Positions 37,358-44,263 of a stretch of DNA of 64,000 nt are shown here, piece by piece. The notes under the pieces were generated by a model. The model made no database searches, was not told where the DNA came from, and saw nothing but the letters and a program-made list of their open reading frames with translations. Both the position numbers and the translations under genes were made by a program. The stretch's first letter is position 1; each line of letters opens with the position of its first letter. The DNA is from Algoriphagus sp. CAU 1675 (GTDB lineage Bacteria > Bacteroidota > Bacteroidia > Cytophagales > Cyclobacteriaceae): assembly GCF_029222925.1 (NCBI RefSeq), contig NZ_JARHUI010000002.1, forward strand, positions 372,001-436,000, in the 5' to 3' direction.

Positions 37358-37403
37358 CAAAAATGCGACATAGTTAAGCCCCTTTGCTGTGACTTACGTC
37401 ACA
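37358..37403 (-). promoter_or_regulatory. Perfect Crp/Fnr-type operator and -7 box of tsdA
   Basis: TGTGACTTACGTCACA (37388-37403) is a perfect palindrome outside the central four bases. On the minus strand CATTTTTG (37365-37358) is one mismatch from TAnnTTTG. Its last base is 37.5 from the palindrome centre. This is class II activator geometry. Confidence 0.75.
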
Positions 37404-37500
37404 TCCATTGAATTTAATCAATTATGACGGCTTTTCCGATTGGAACTTTACTCAAGAAAAACGGAAAATATGTAGACTAACTTATTTATCCTGTCAAAAA

Positions 37501-38220
37501 TCACTTGGAAATAATAGCCGTAATCATGGTTTTCCCTCCAACTTCCCCCTTAAAATAAAAATGGTTGGTTGCTTCAAAAAGTGAAAGATTAACTTCATCT
37601 CCCAGCATACATTCTCCAAGGTAATTGATGTTGAGGTAATTTATATCTAAACCAAGTTCTCCCAGCATATCCTCAATCCATCGGATATAACTGGTATTAT
37701 TCACGTGATTGTAAAGGTCAAGATCTGAATACCTTACTTTAATGGAATCCTGAGCGATCAACACTCCCTCCAAATTGATTTTTTCCGGTTGCCATCTTGG
37801 TTTGAGAGTCGGGTCAAATAATTCCTCAGGTAAAACCTGCTCGGGTCTTAGAATCCTTTTGGTCTGGGTATGAACCAAAAGCCAAGAGGACATCGCCCTT
37901 GCCAACTCATTTCCATCTTCATCCTGAACCAAAAATTCCCGAAAGGCAAAAAGCTTATCCACTCCTCTTCCCCCTGTATATACCTCCACATGTTTTCCCC
38001 AAAGAGGCATTTTTTGGATTCTGAATTCAAACCTAGACAAAACCCACATTTGATTATTTTCTAAAAGTTTACGACCAAAATCTCCCGAATCGGCATGTTC
38101 CCAAGCGATCTCTTGTAGGATATCCGCCAATGATCGAATCCTTAATTTTCCACTGGGATCAACCTGAAAGGATCCAATTTGAAACTTTTTGTGATACTGA
38201 AAATTCTCAGGAAGGCTCAT
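37501..38220 (-). CDS. Acyl-ACP thioesterase
   Basis: A 239-residue double hot-dog protein of the acyl-ACP thioesterase family (PF01643). N-terminal half: FQVDPSGKLRIRSLADILQEIAWEHADSGDFG, with the hot-dog helix; second half contains the active-site segment YSDLDLYNHVNNTSYIRWIED (Asn and His). It hydrolyses fatty acyl-ACP in the cytoplasm. It is 5 bases downstream of the MFS gene and cotranscribed with it. Confidence 0.9.
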   Translation of the reverse strand: MSLPENFQYHKKFQIGSFQVDPSGKLRIRSLADILQEIAWEHADSGDFGRKLLENNQMWVLSRFEFRIQKMPLWGKHVEVYTGGRGVDKLFAFREFLVQDEDGNELARAMSSWLLVHTQTKRILRPEQVLPEELFDPTLKPRWQPEKINLEGVLIAQDSIKVRYSDLDLYNHVNNTSYIRWIEDMLGELGLDINYLNINYLGECMLGDEVNLSLFEATNHFYFKGEVGGKTMITAIISK

Positions 38221-38225
38221 GTTGT

Positions 38226-39392
38226 TTAGTTGCTCTCAGGCTGAAAATCTTTTGGAAAAAATACCTGCTTTCGAATGGTAGACAGCAGGGCTATCCCTAG
38301 CCCATTTACTGCAATCAATGCAAAAGACACCTTCAAATCAAATAAATCCGCAATAAATCCGATTAATGGAGGTCCCAACAAGAAGCCAAAAAAAGAAATT
38401 GTGGAGACCAAGGCCAAAGCTACACTCGGAGAATAAAGTTTTGATCTTCCTGCGATGCTATAAGAGAGCGGCACAATGGATGCTATTCCCAAACCCACTA
38501 ACAAAAATCCCAGGGTTGCGAAATCGAAAGTTGGAAACAACACCGATAAAATCAATCCCAAAAAAATCAGAATACCACTGACCCGTATTATTGCAACTTT
38601 CCCAAATCTATGGGCTAGTTTGTCGGTCACAAATCTTCCTCCGGCCATGGCCCCCATAAAGGCTACGTATCCCACCGCAACCAAAGATGGCTCAACCTGA
38701 ACTACCTTTTTGAAATAAACCCCACTCCAGTCAAACATACAACCTTCGGACATCATTCCTAGAAATGCAATCAAACCTACCCTCAACAGCAACTCATCAG
38801 GCTTTCTAATCACCAAACCGCTTCCTTCTGAGGTACTTTGTTCCTTGACGACGTGCTTTTGGGCAAACAGGATAATCAATAAAGCCACACACATAATAAT
38901 GGCAAAATGAGCCGCAGGAGACAAACCCAGGAAAATCAAGCCTGCACCAACCCCGGCACCGGCAAAACCTGCCATACTCCAAAGCCCATGAAAAGATGCA
39001 AGGATATTTTTCCCCATCTGGTCCTCCAAGTCCAAGGCTTGGGTATTGAGGGAAATGTTCATGATATTGCCTAGCATACCGTATAGAATCAGAACAGGGA
39101 CAAGTGTATAGAGTCCCGAACTCAATCCGATCAAAGGCAAGGTAAGGGAATAGACAATCCCTCCCAATAGGATCACCCTTCTGCTTCCATAATGGTGAAC
39201 CGACCAACCAGCTAAGGGTAACCCAATCATGGATCCCAGGGGAAGAAACAACAATAAAGTCCCCAACTGTCCCTCGGAAAGATGGAATTTGGCCTGAATA
39301 TCTGGAATACGGGATGCCCAACTGGCAAAACAAAGTCCTACAAAGAAAAATAAACTCCCTAGAGCAATTCTTCTTTTGGAAAGTGGATTCAT
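38226..39392 (-). CDS. MFS transporter
   Basis: A 388-residue protein with about 12 membrane helices and no signal peptide. The loop between helices 2 and 3 reads GWSVHHYGSRRVILLGG, the MFS motif A position. It resembles the fucose permease / YbjJ-like group. Substrate unknown. It heads a two-gene unit with the thioesterase gene, behind a perfect -7 box. Confidence 0.87.
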   Translation of the reverse strand: MNPLSKRRIALGSLFFFVGLCFASWASRIPDIQAKFHLSEGQLGTLLLFLPLGSMIGLPLAGWSVHHYGSRRVILLGGIVYSLTLPLIGLSSGLYTLVPVLILYGMLGNIMNISLNTQALDLEDQMGKNILASFHGLWSMAGFAGAGVGAGLIFLGLSPAAHFAIIMCVALLIILFAQKHVVKEQSTSEGSGLVIRKPDELLLRVGLIAFLGMMSEGCMFDWSGVYFKKVVQVEPSLVAVGYVAFMGAMAGGRFVTDKLAHRFGKVAIIRVSGILIFLGLILSVLFPTFDFATLGFLLVGLGIASIVPLSYSIAGRSKLYSPSVALALVSTISFFGFLLGPPLIGFIADLFDLKVSFALIAVNGLGIALLSTIRKQVFFPKDFQPESN

Positions 39393-39417
39393 GAGATTAA
39401 ATAGGTTTTTGGCGGTG

Positions 39418-39425
39418 CAAAGTTA
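39418..39425 (-). promoter_or_regulatory. -7 box of the MFS-thioesterase operon
   Basis: TAACTTTG on the minus strand matches TAnnTTTG; 26 bases before the MFS ATG. The -33 element is poor. Confidence 0.5.
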
Positions 39426-39511
39426 CGCAAAGAATACAGAATAAACCCCTAGCTTTGAAAAACCAGGTCCAAACTAAAACCCATTCAACTAGTTATTAAT
39501 AAAAGTCAACT

Positions 39512-39592
39512 ATGGAGTTTATCATCGTAGGCATCATCCTGATTTCCATCATTTGGATGATCCGGTTCATTATCAAAAAAGTCTTTAACTAA
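39512..39592 (+). CDS. Possible 26-residue single-span membrane protein
   Basis: From ATG at 39512 the frame gives a very hydrophobic peptide starting MEFIIVGIILISIIWM and ending RFIIKKVFN: one membrane helix with a positively charged C-terminal end. The layout is that of small regulatory membrane proteins. It lies alone on the plus strand between the MFS promoter and the yeeE terminator. No promoter was found, so it may be chance. Confidence 0.4.
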   Translation: MEFIIVGIILISIIWMIRFIIKKVFN

Positions 39593-39624
39593 AAAAAGCC
39601 GCCAAATATTGAATTTGACGGCTT
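39591..39624 (-). terminator. Terminator of the porin-yeeE operon
   Basis: AAGCCG-C-CAAAT and ATTTG-A-CGGCTT pair around ATTGA. The T run is on the minus strand (A at 39591-39597). It follows the last yeeE gene by about 20 bases. Confidence 0.8.
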
Positions 39625-39643
39625 CCCCTACTATTTCACCTGT

Positions 39644-40120
39644 TTAGTTGGGTAATTTGTTGGCAAATTTTCCATATACCCAAGTTCCAGCCAAAGCGGA
39701 AAGAAGGGTCACCAACACTACAGTGAATCCACTACCAATCTGGGCAAACAAAGGTCCTGGACAAGCTCCAGTCAAGGCCCAACCCAAACCAAAGATAAAT
39801 CCACCGATAATCTGGCCTTTTCTAAATTCCTTGTCAGGGATATTGATTTTCTCTCCGTGAACAGATTTGATCCCAAATCTTTTGATCACCTGCACGGATA
39901 TCACACCCACTACGATGGCAGATCCGATCACACCATACATATAAAATGAATGTAATCTGAACATTTCCTGGATTCTGAACCAAGAGATAATCTCACCTTT
40001 GGTAAAGATGATCCCAAACATGATACCGATGATCAGGTATTTTACAAGTTGTAAACCTTTTTCTTCGTAAGGTTTCTTTATGGGAGAATCCACATTTGCT
40101 TTATTTTCTGCTACTTTCAT
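39644..40120 (-). CDS. YeeE/YedE-family (DUF6691) sulfur transporter, small half
   Basis: A 158-residue membrane protein with four helices. The signature is GWALTGACPGPLFAQIG, where the ACPGP cysteine is typical of the C-terminal half of YeeE/YedE (TsuA) thiosulfate transporters. Full-length TsuA is a single chain; here the two halves are separate genes, as in PmpA/PmpB pairs. It comes 12 bases after the other half. The substrate, thiosulfate or a related sulfur species, is inferred from family and from the CstB-like and tsdA neighbours. Confidence 0.88.
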   Translation of the reverse strand: MKVAENKANVDSPIKKPYEEKGLQLVKYLIIGIMFGIIFTKGEIISWFRIQEMFRLHSFYMYGVIGSAIVVGVISVQVIKRFGIKSVHGEKINIPDKEFRKGQIIGGFIFGLGWALTGACPGPLFAQIGSGFTVVLVTLLSALAGTWVYGKFANKLPN

Positions 40121-40132
40121 TTCTTTTGTCTT

Positions 40133-40714
40133 TTAAAATCCTACCAACTTCATTAAAGGCTCCAACAACACGTGTGTCATAAAGAAACCACCGATCATAA
40201 AGAAAGTGGTCGCCAATAGAGATGGCCACTGCAGGGAACTGATCCCCATAATAGCATGACCTGAGGTACAACCTCCTGCATAGCGAGCACCGAATCCAAC
40301 CAAAAAGCCTCCAACTACGAAGAACAAAAGACCTTTACCAGTAAGGAGATTTTCCCAACTGAAGATATCAGAAGGCAATAAGCTAGTGAAGTCCGTAATT
40401 CCCAAAGCTGTCAAATCCGCCTGCGTAGCTTCAGAAACCACAATGGTCTCTGGGTTAGCTAAGAAATTGGTCGCTATAAAGCCTCCGATCAAGACTCCAA
40501 GTACAAAGAGTAAGTTCCAAATTTCTTTCTTCCAGTTGTAAGTGAAGAAAGGAATTCCAGCTGGCACACAGGCAGCACACATGTGTCTCAAGGAAGAAGA
40601 AATCCCGAAGGTCTTATTCCCGAGTATTAATAAAGCCGGAACTGTCAGTCCGATCAATGGCCCGGCAACATACCATGGCCAGGGTTGAGTAATCCATTCC
40701 ATAAATTGAATCAT
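40133..40714 (-). CDS. YeeE/YedE-family sulfur transporter, large half
   Basis: A 193-residue membrane protein with about five helices. Two family cysteine motifs are visible: MCAACVPAGIPFF and GARYAGGCTSGHAIMG, the latter the best conserved motif of the YeeE/YedE family, whose cysteines relay thiosulfate through the pore. Together with the smaller partner gene it should form one transporter. It starts 26 bases after the porin stop, so porin and both halves form one operon. Confidence 0.9.
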   Translation of the reverse strand: MIQFMEWITQPWPWYVAGPLIGLTVPALLILGNKTFGISSSLRHMCAACVPAGIPFFTYNWKKEIWNLLFVLGVLIGGFIATNFLANPETIVVSEATQADLTALGITDFTSLLPSDIFSWENLLTGKGLLFFVVGGFLVGFGARYAGGCTSGHAIMGISSLQWPSLLATTFFMIGGFFMTHVLLEPLMKLVGF

Positions 40715-40740
40715 TTAATTTAGTTGTTCTTCTTTTTTTC

Positions 40741-42129
40741 TTAAAACCTGTAATCCAAAATAAGACTAAGGTTCGCCATGTTTACACGATTAATAACATA
40801 CTCTAAAGGCAGGTGTGCATCCAGGTTTTCATGCTTATAAACTGCAAGAAACTGCAAATCCAAACCTTCAAAATATCCCTTAAACCTATAATCAACCAAG
40901 CCGCTGAAATGGAAGTAATTTGGAACTCCATATTTATTCAGCAAAAGATTATTCAAATCCGGTGTTTGACTATGTGATGCTCCGAATGAAAACATCAATT
41001 GATCATGTATAAATGTCTGATCATATCTAAGCATGAGGGTGTTCACACCTCCCAGTCCATCAAATCTTTCTCTTTGTAGGGAAACAAAGAACTGCTCTCT
41101 GCCCCATTCTCTTGGGAACAAAAAGCGACCATTATGCGAAATCCCCAGGTAATTTATGGAAAGTTCTGAATGTCCCCAGTTCAATCCTGCCTTTAGGCCT
41201 CCACCGAACGTGTTTTCCCCCGGCATGATATACGTCAGGGAAGGATCTGGATTTCCTCCATCTCCAACAGCTGTTTCATAGAACCCCTGCGCACCCCAAA
41301 CCAGATCGAGACCCGGTTTTAACTCATTCCTTCCTGTGCTTTCCAGAAAAGTAATGTCAAACATTCCTTCCGCGAGGTAATTCCAGGCTTTAAACTTCAG
41401 GTCTTCTTGTTCATACTCGAGTCCAAGAGAGCCTATACCTTTAGAACGAACATGGTGATGGTAGCTTTCATCTACCCCATAAGGGTTTCTTCCTGTAGAA
41501 TAAAAGCCCAAAGACTCCTCGACTGGAAGCCATTCCAAAGAACCTCTGGAAATCAGGTGAGTAAACCAGGCTCCGGTTACTTTCCAATCCCCAAACTTAT
41601 AGTCTCCGGAAACCCCACTGAAGAGGTTGGGACGGAGTCTGTTATCAGCGGCATTTAGAAGCGGGCTCTCGAAGTGGTGTCTACCTGCCCAAACCGAAAC
41701 CTTGTCGTTGAGATAGGAAATGTAAAATTCTTCCAATCTATCCATATCCTTGTGGTTTTCCGGATGATGGACATCAAACAAGGTGATTTCATATCGGTTT
41801 CCACGACCTGTAATAGGATCTTCAATAGTGATGTTGTTTTCAAAATGTCTGAAAACAAAGAACCCACTGAATCCCACTCCAAATCCTTTCCATCTGGGGC
41901 TGAAATAGCCAAGCCCTGCACCGGTTCCCCAAGTAGAATAATCGGTAAGTTCCCCTTCGTTCAGCGTACTCATGAAGTACGAACGAAGATGAAACTCGAA
42001 AGAACCAGCCTTCAAATCTCTTCCAAAGAGTTTTTCATCAGAATCACTTTGAGCACTTTCATTCCAATGCTGAGCAAAGGATTGCAGGGCAAAAAGTGAC
42101 AGCGTAAAGACTAGGATCAACGATCTCAT
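40741..42129 (-). CDS. Outer-membrane porin of the sulfur-transport operon
   Basis: A 462-residue beta-barrel starting MRSLILVFTLSLFALQSFAQ (signal peptide). An in-frame ATG at 42162 is upstream of the predicted transcription start at about 42133, so the ATG at 42129 is used; the leader would then be only a few bases. It is a distant paralogue of the tsdA-linked porin (shared GRGNRYE, GDGGNPDP, FPREWG). The order porin-yeeE-yeeE suggests it lets thiosulfate or a related anion through the outer membrane. Confidence 0.83.
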   Translation of the reverse strand: MRSLILVFTLSLFALQSFAQHWNESAQSDSDEKLFGRDLKAGSFEFHLRSYFMSTLNEGELTDYSTWGTGAGLGYFSPRWKGFGVGFSGFFVFRHFENNITIEDPITGRGNRYEITLFDVHHPENHKDMDRLEEFYISYLNDKVSVWAGRHHFESPLLNAADNRLRPNLFSGVSGDYKFGDWKVTGAWFTHLISRGSLEWLPVEESLGFYSTGRNPYGVDESYHHHVRSKGIGSLGLEYEQEDLKFKAWNYLAEGMFDITFLESTGRNELKPGLDLVWGAQGFYETAVGDGGNPDPSLTYIMPGENTFGGGLKAGLNWGHSELSINYLGISHNGRFLFPREWGREQFFVSLQRERFDGLGGVNTLMLRYDQTFIHDQLMFSFGASHSQTPDLNNLLLNKYGVPNYFHFSGLVDYRFKGYFEGLDLQFLAVYKHENLDAHLPLEYVINRVNMANLSLILDYRF

Positions 42130-42137
42130 TTCAATTT

Positions 42138-42183
42138 CAAATTTGATAGGACTTGCCTTCATTTTCTTGTGACTAAGGTCACA
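42138..42183 (-). promoter_or_regulatory. Perfect Crp/Fnr-type operator and -7 box of the porin-yeeE operon
   Basis: TGTGACTAAGGTCACA (42168-42183) is a perfect CRP-type palindrome with arms TGTGAC/GTCACA. CAAATTTG (42145-42138, minus strand) is one mismatch from TAnnTTTG. The distance from palindrome centre to the last -7 base is 37.5, the same as at tsdA. Confidence 0.75.
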
Positions 42184-42260
42184 TGGTCCATTTTTAAATT
42201 AAAAATGGCAAGCTATAGAGCCTGCCATTTTAAGGGTGTTTGCAACTTTCTCGTTCCTAA

Positions 42261-43682
42261 TTACAAGAGGGTAGTTGGACAAACGTAGTCACTTACCTTG
42301 AATTTTTCAGACTCTTTGATAGCCTTGAATCCTCCAGCTATATCGATAAGATTGTCATAACCTCTCGCTCTCAAGATAGAGTTGAAGATCATGGATCTGT
42401 ATCCACCGGCACAGTGTACGTAATAAGTCTTATCCTTATTTACTTTAAGCATGCTGTCGTTGATGTAATCAAGTGGAGCATTTTCAGCATCAATAACGTG
42501 CTCTGACAAGAACTCGGAATTCTTTCTTACATCCAGGATATTGATATCTGGGTTCTCTTCTTTGATTTTTGCAAGCTCATCTACACTGATGGACTTGATT
42601 TGATCAATTTCATGACCACTTGCTTTCCAAGCATCAAAACCTCCTTTGAGGTATCCGATGGAATAATCATATCCTACTCGGGCCAATCTTGTGATAACCT
42701 CTTCTTCTCTTCCTTCGTCAGCAACTACCAGAATTTCTTGCTTCAAGTCAGGAATCATAGCACCAACCCATACCGCAAAACTTCCGTCAATTCCGATATT
42801 TACAGAGTTAGGGATAAATCCTTTTGCAAAATCCTGTGCATCTCTGGTATCCAAGATCAAAGCACCTGTTTCATTTGCAGCAACCTCAAACTCAGTAGGA
42901 GTCAATGGTCTCACACCTCTTTCCAACACCTCATCAATGCTGTCATATCCTTGGATATTCATCATTACGTTTTGAGGGAAATATGCAGGAGGAGGAGTCA
43001 AACCGGTAATTACTTCCTTGATAAACTCTTCCTTGGTCATATCCTGAAGTGCATAATTGGTTTTCTTCTGGTTACCAAGTGTATCGGTAGTCTCCTTGCT
43101 CATGTTTTTACCACAAGCAGAACCTGCGCCGTGTGCTGGATAAACGGTCAAATCATCTGGAAGAGGCATGATCTTGTTTCTCAAGGAATCAAACAGGTGG
43201 GCTGCCAATTTTTCCTGAGTCAAATCCTCAACAACTTTCTGAGCTAGGTCCGGACGACCTACATCTCCGATGAAGAGAGTATCACCAGTGAAGATTGCTT
43301 CTTCTTTTCCTTCTTCATTTGTCAAAAGATAACATACAGACTCCATGGTATGACCAGGAGTGTGGATCACTTTGATTTTGGCTTTGCCCAAAGTGAATTC
43401 CTGTCCGTCTTCTGCAATGATGGCATCAAAGCCCATTTTCATTCCTGTTGGGCCGTAAACAATCTTAGCACCAGTCTTAGCTGCCAAATCTTTGTGACCG
43501 GAAACGAAGTCAGCATGGAAGTGTGTTTCAAACACATATTTGATCTTAGCATTTCTTCGCTCGGCCTTTTCGATATAAGGCTGTACTTCTCTAAGCGGAT
43601 CAATTACCGCTGCTTCTCCTTCAGACTCGATGTAATAGGCTCCTTGAGCTAAACATCCGGTGTAGATTTGTTCTATTTTCAT
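42261..43682 (-). CDS. Persulfide dioxygenase-rhodanese fusion (CstB-like)
   Basis: A 473-residue cytoplasmic enzyme in three parts. (1) ETHE1-type metallo-beta-lactamase fold: THFHADF (His54, His56, Asp58), His111 in HTPGHT and Asp134 in FTGDT; iron ligands by analogy are His54, His111 and Asp134. (2) A pseudo-rhodanese (about 255-355) with no cysteine in its loop (VVADEGREEE). (3) An active rhodanese (about 365-465) with Cys424 in HCAGGYRS. Cys190 (GSACGKNM) matches the extra cysteine of CstB. Staphylococcal CstB has this architecture and makes thiosulfate from persulfides. A degenerate Crp/Fnr-type site controls it. Confidence 0.92.
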   Translation of the reverse strand: MKIEQIYTGCLAQGAYYIESEGEAAVIDPLREVQPYIEKAERRNAKIKYVFETHFHADFVSGHKDLAAKTGAKIVYGPTGMKMGFDAIIAEDGQEFTLGKAKIKVIHTPGHTMESVCYLLTNEEGKEEAIFTGDTLFIGDVGRPDLAQKVVEDLTQEKLAAHLFDSLRNKIMPLPDDLTVYPAHGAGSACGKNMSKETTDTLGNQKKTNYALQDMTKEEFIKEVITGLTPPPAYFPQNVMMNIQGYDSIDEVLERGVRPLTPTEFEVAANETGALILDTRDAQDFAKGFIPNSVNIGIDGSFAVWVGAMIPDLKQEILVVADEGREEEVITRLARVGYDYSIGYLKGGFDAWKASGHEIDQIKSISVDELAKIKEENPDINILDVRKNSEFLSEHVIDAENAPLDYINDSMLKVNKDKTYYVHCAGGYRSMIFNSILRARGYDNLIDIAGGFKAIKESEKFKVSDYVCPTTLL

Positions 43683-43720
43683 ATGGCTGTATTTTATAAG
43701 GTTTCTTTTTAAAATCTTTT

Positions 43721-43765
43721 CAAAATTATCTTGGCTCGGCTTCCCCTAAAATGACTTTTGTCACA
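43721..43765 (-). promoter_or_regulatory. Crp/Fnr-type operator and -7 box of the CstB-like gene
   Basis: AATGACTTTTGTCACA (43750-43765) has one perfect arm and one arm with two changes. TAATTTTG (43728-43721, minus strand) is a perfect -7 box, 36.5 from the palindrome centre to its last base. Confidence 0.6.
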
Positions 43766-43771
43766 TTGGGA

Positions 43772-44092
43772 TCAAGCATTTGCCAGAATACTGGATTCGA
43801 GGACTTTCACTAGATGATGAGCAGGAACCACTCCAGATTCTCTCCAAAGGATTTTACCCTTTTGGAACAAAATCAAGGTAGGAACCCCCCGCACTTGAAA
43901 TTTGCTGGCCGCAAGTGGGTTTCTGTCAACGTCTACTTTCACAATCCTCACTTTCTCCCCCATCTGCCGGGCAGTATCTTCCAATATGGGCTGCATCATC
44001 TTACATGGGCCGCACCAGGTAGCAAAGAAGTCTACCAAAACTGGAGTTTCACTGTCGATTAGTTCCTGGAATGTTTTAGGCTGTTCGCTCAT
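43772..44092 (-). CDS. trxA: Thioredoxin
   Basis: A 106-residue thioredoxin with WCGPCK (Cys27, Cys30) and the cis-Pro loop RGVPTLILF. The frame extends to a TTG at 44119, but this lies in the -7 box, so the ATG at 44092 (MSEQPKTFQ) is the start. It is upstream of the CstB-like gene on the same strand, each with its own Crp/Fnr-type promoter. In sulfur metabolism thioredoxin can reduce persulfides and disulfides; that role here is inferred. Confidence 0.94.
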   Translation of the reverse strand: MSEQPKTFQELIDSETPVLVDFFATWCGPCKMMQPILEDTARQMGEKVRIVKVDVDRNPLAASKFQVRGVPTLILFQKGKILWRESGVVPAHHLVKVLESSILANA

Positions 44093-44116
44093 GGCTGTTT
44101 CGGTTAAATTACAATG

Positions 44117-44162
44117 CAAAAGTAAAACGGCCCCTCCCCCCTAATCAGTAATAAATATCACA
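44117..44162 (-). promoter_or_regulatory. Degenerate Crp/Fnr-type operator and -7 box of trxA
   Basis: AGTAATAAATATCACA (44147-44162): one arm is perfect (TCACA), the other has two changes. TACTTTTG (44124-44117, minus strand) is a perfect -7 box. The distance from centre to last -7 base is 37.5, as at the two perfect sites. Confidence 0.5.
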
Positions 44163-44263
44163 CGGGCCATTTTAGACCTTTTCGTTTGAATGTTTAAAAT
44201 GTGCTAAAAAAACCTGACTTGGTAATTAATTTTATATTTTCGTCCCTCTAATTTACGTCATAA

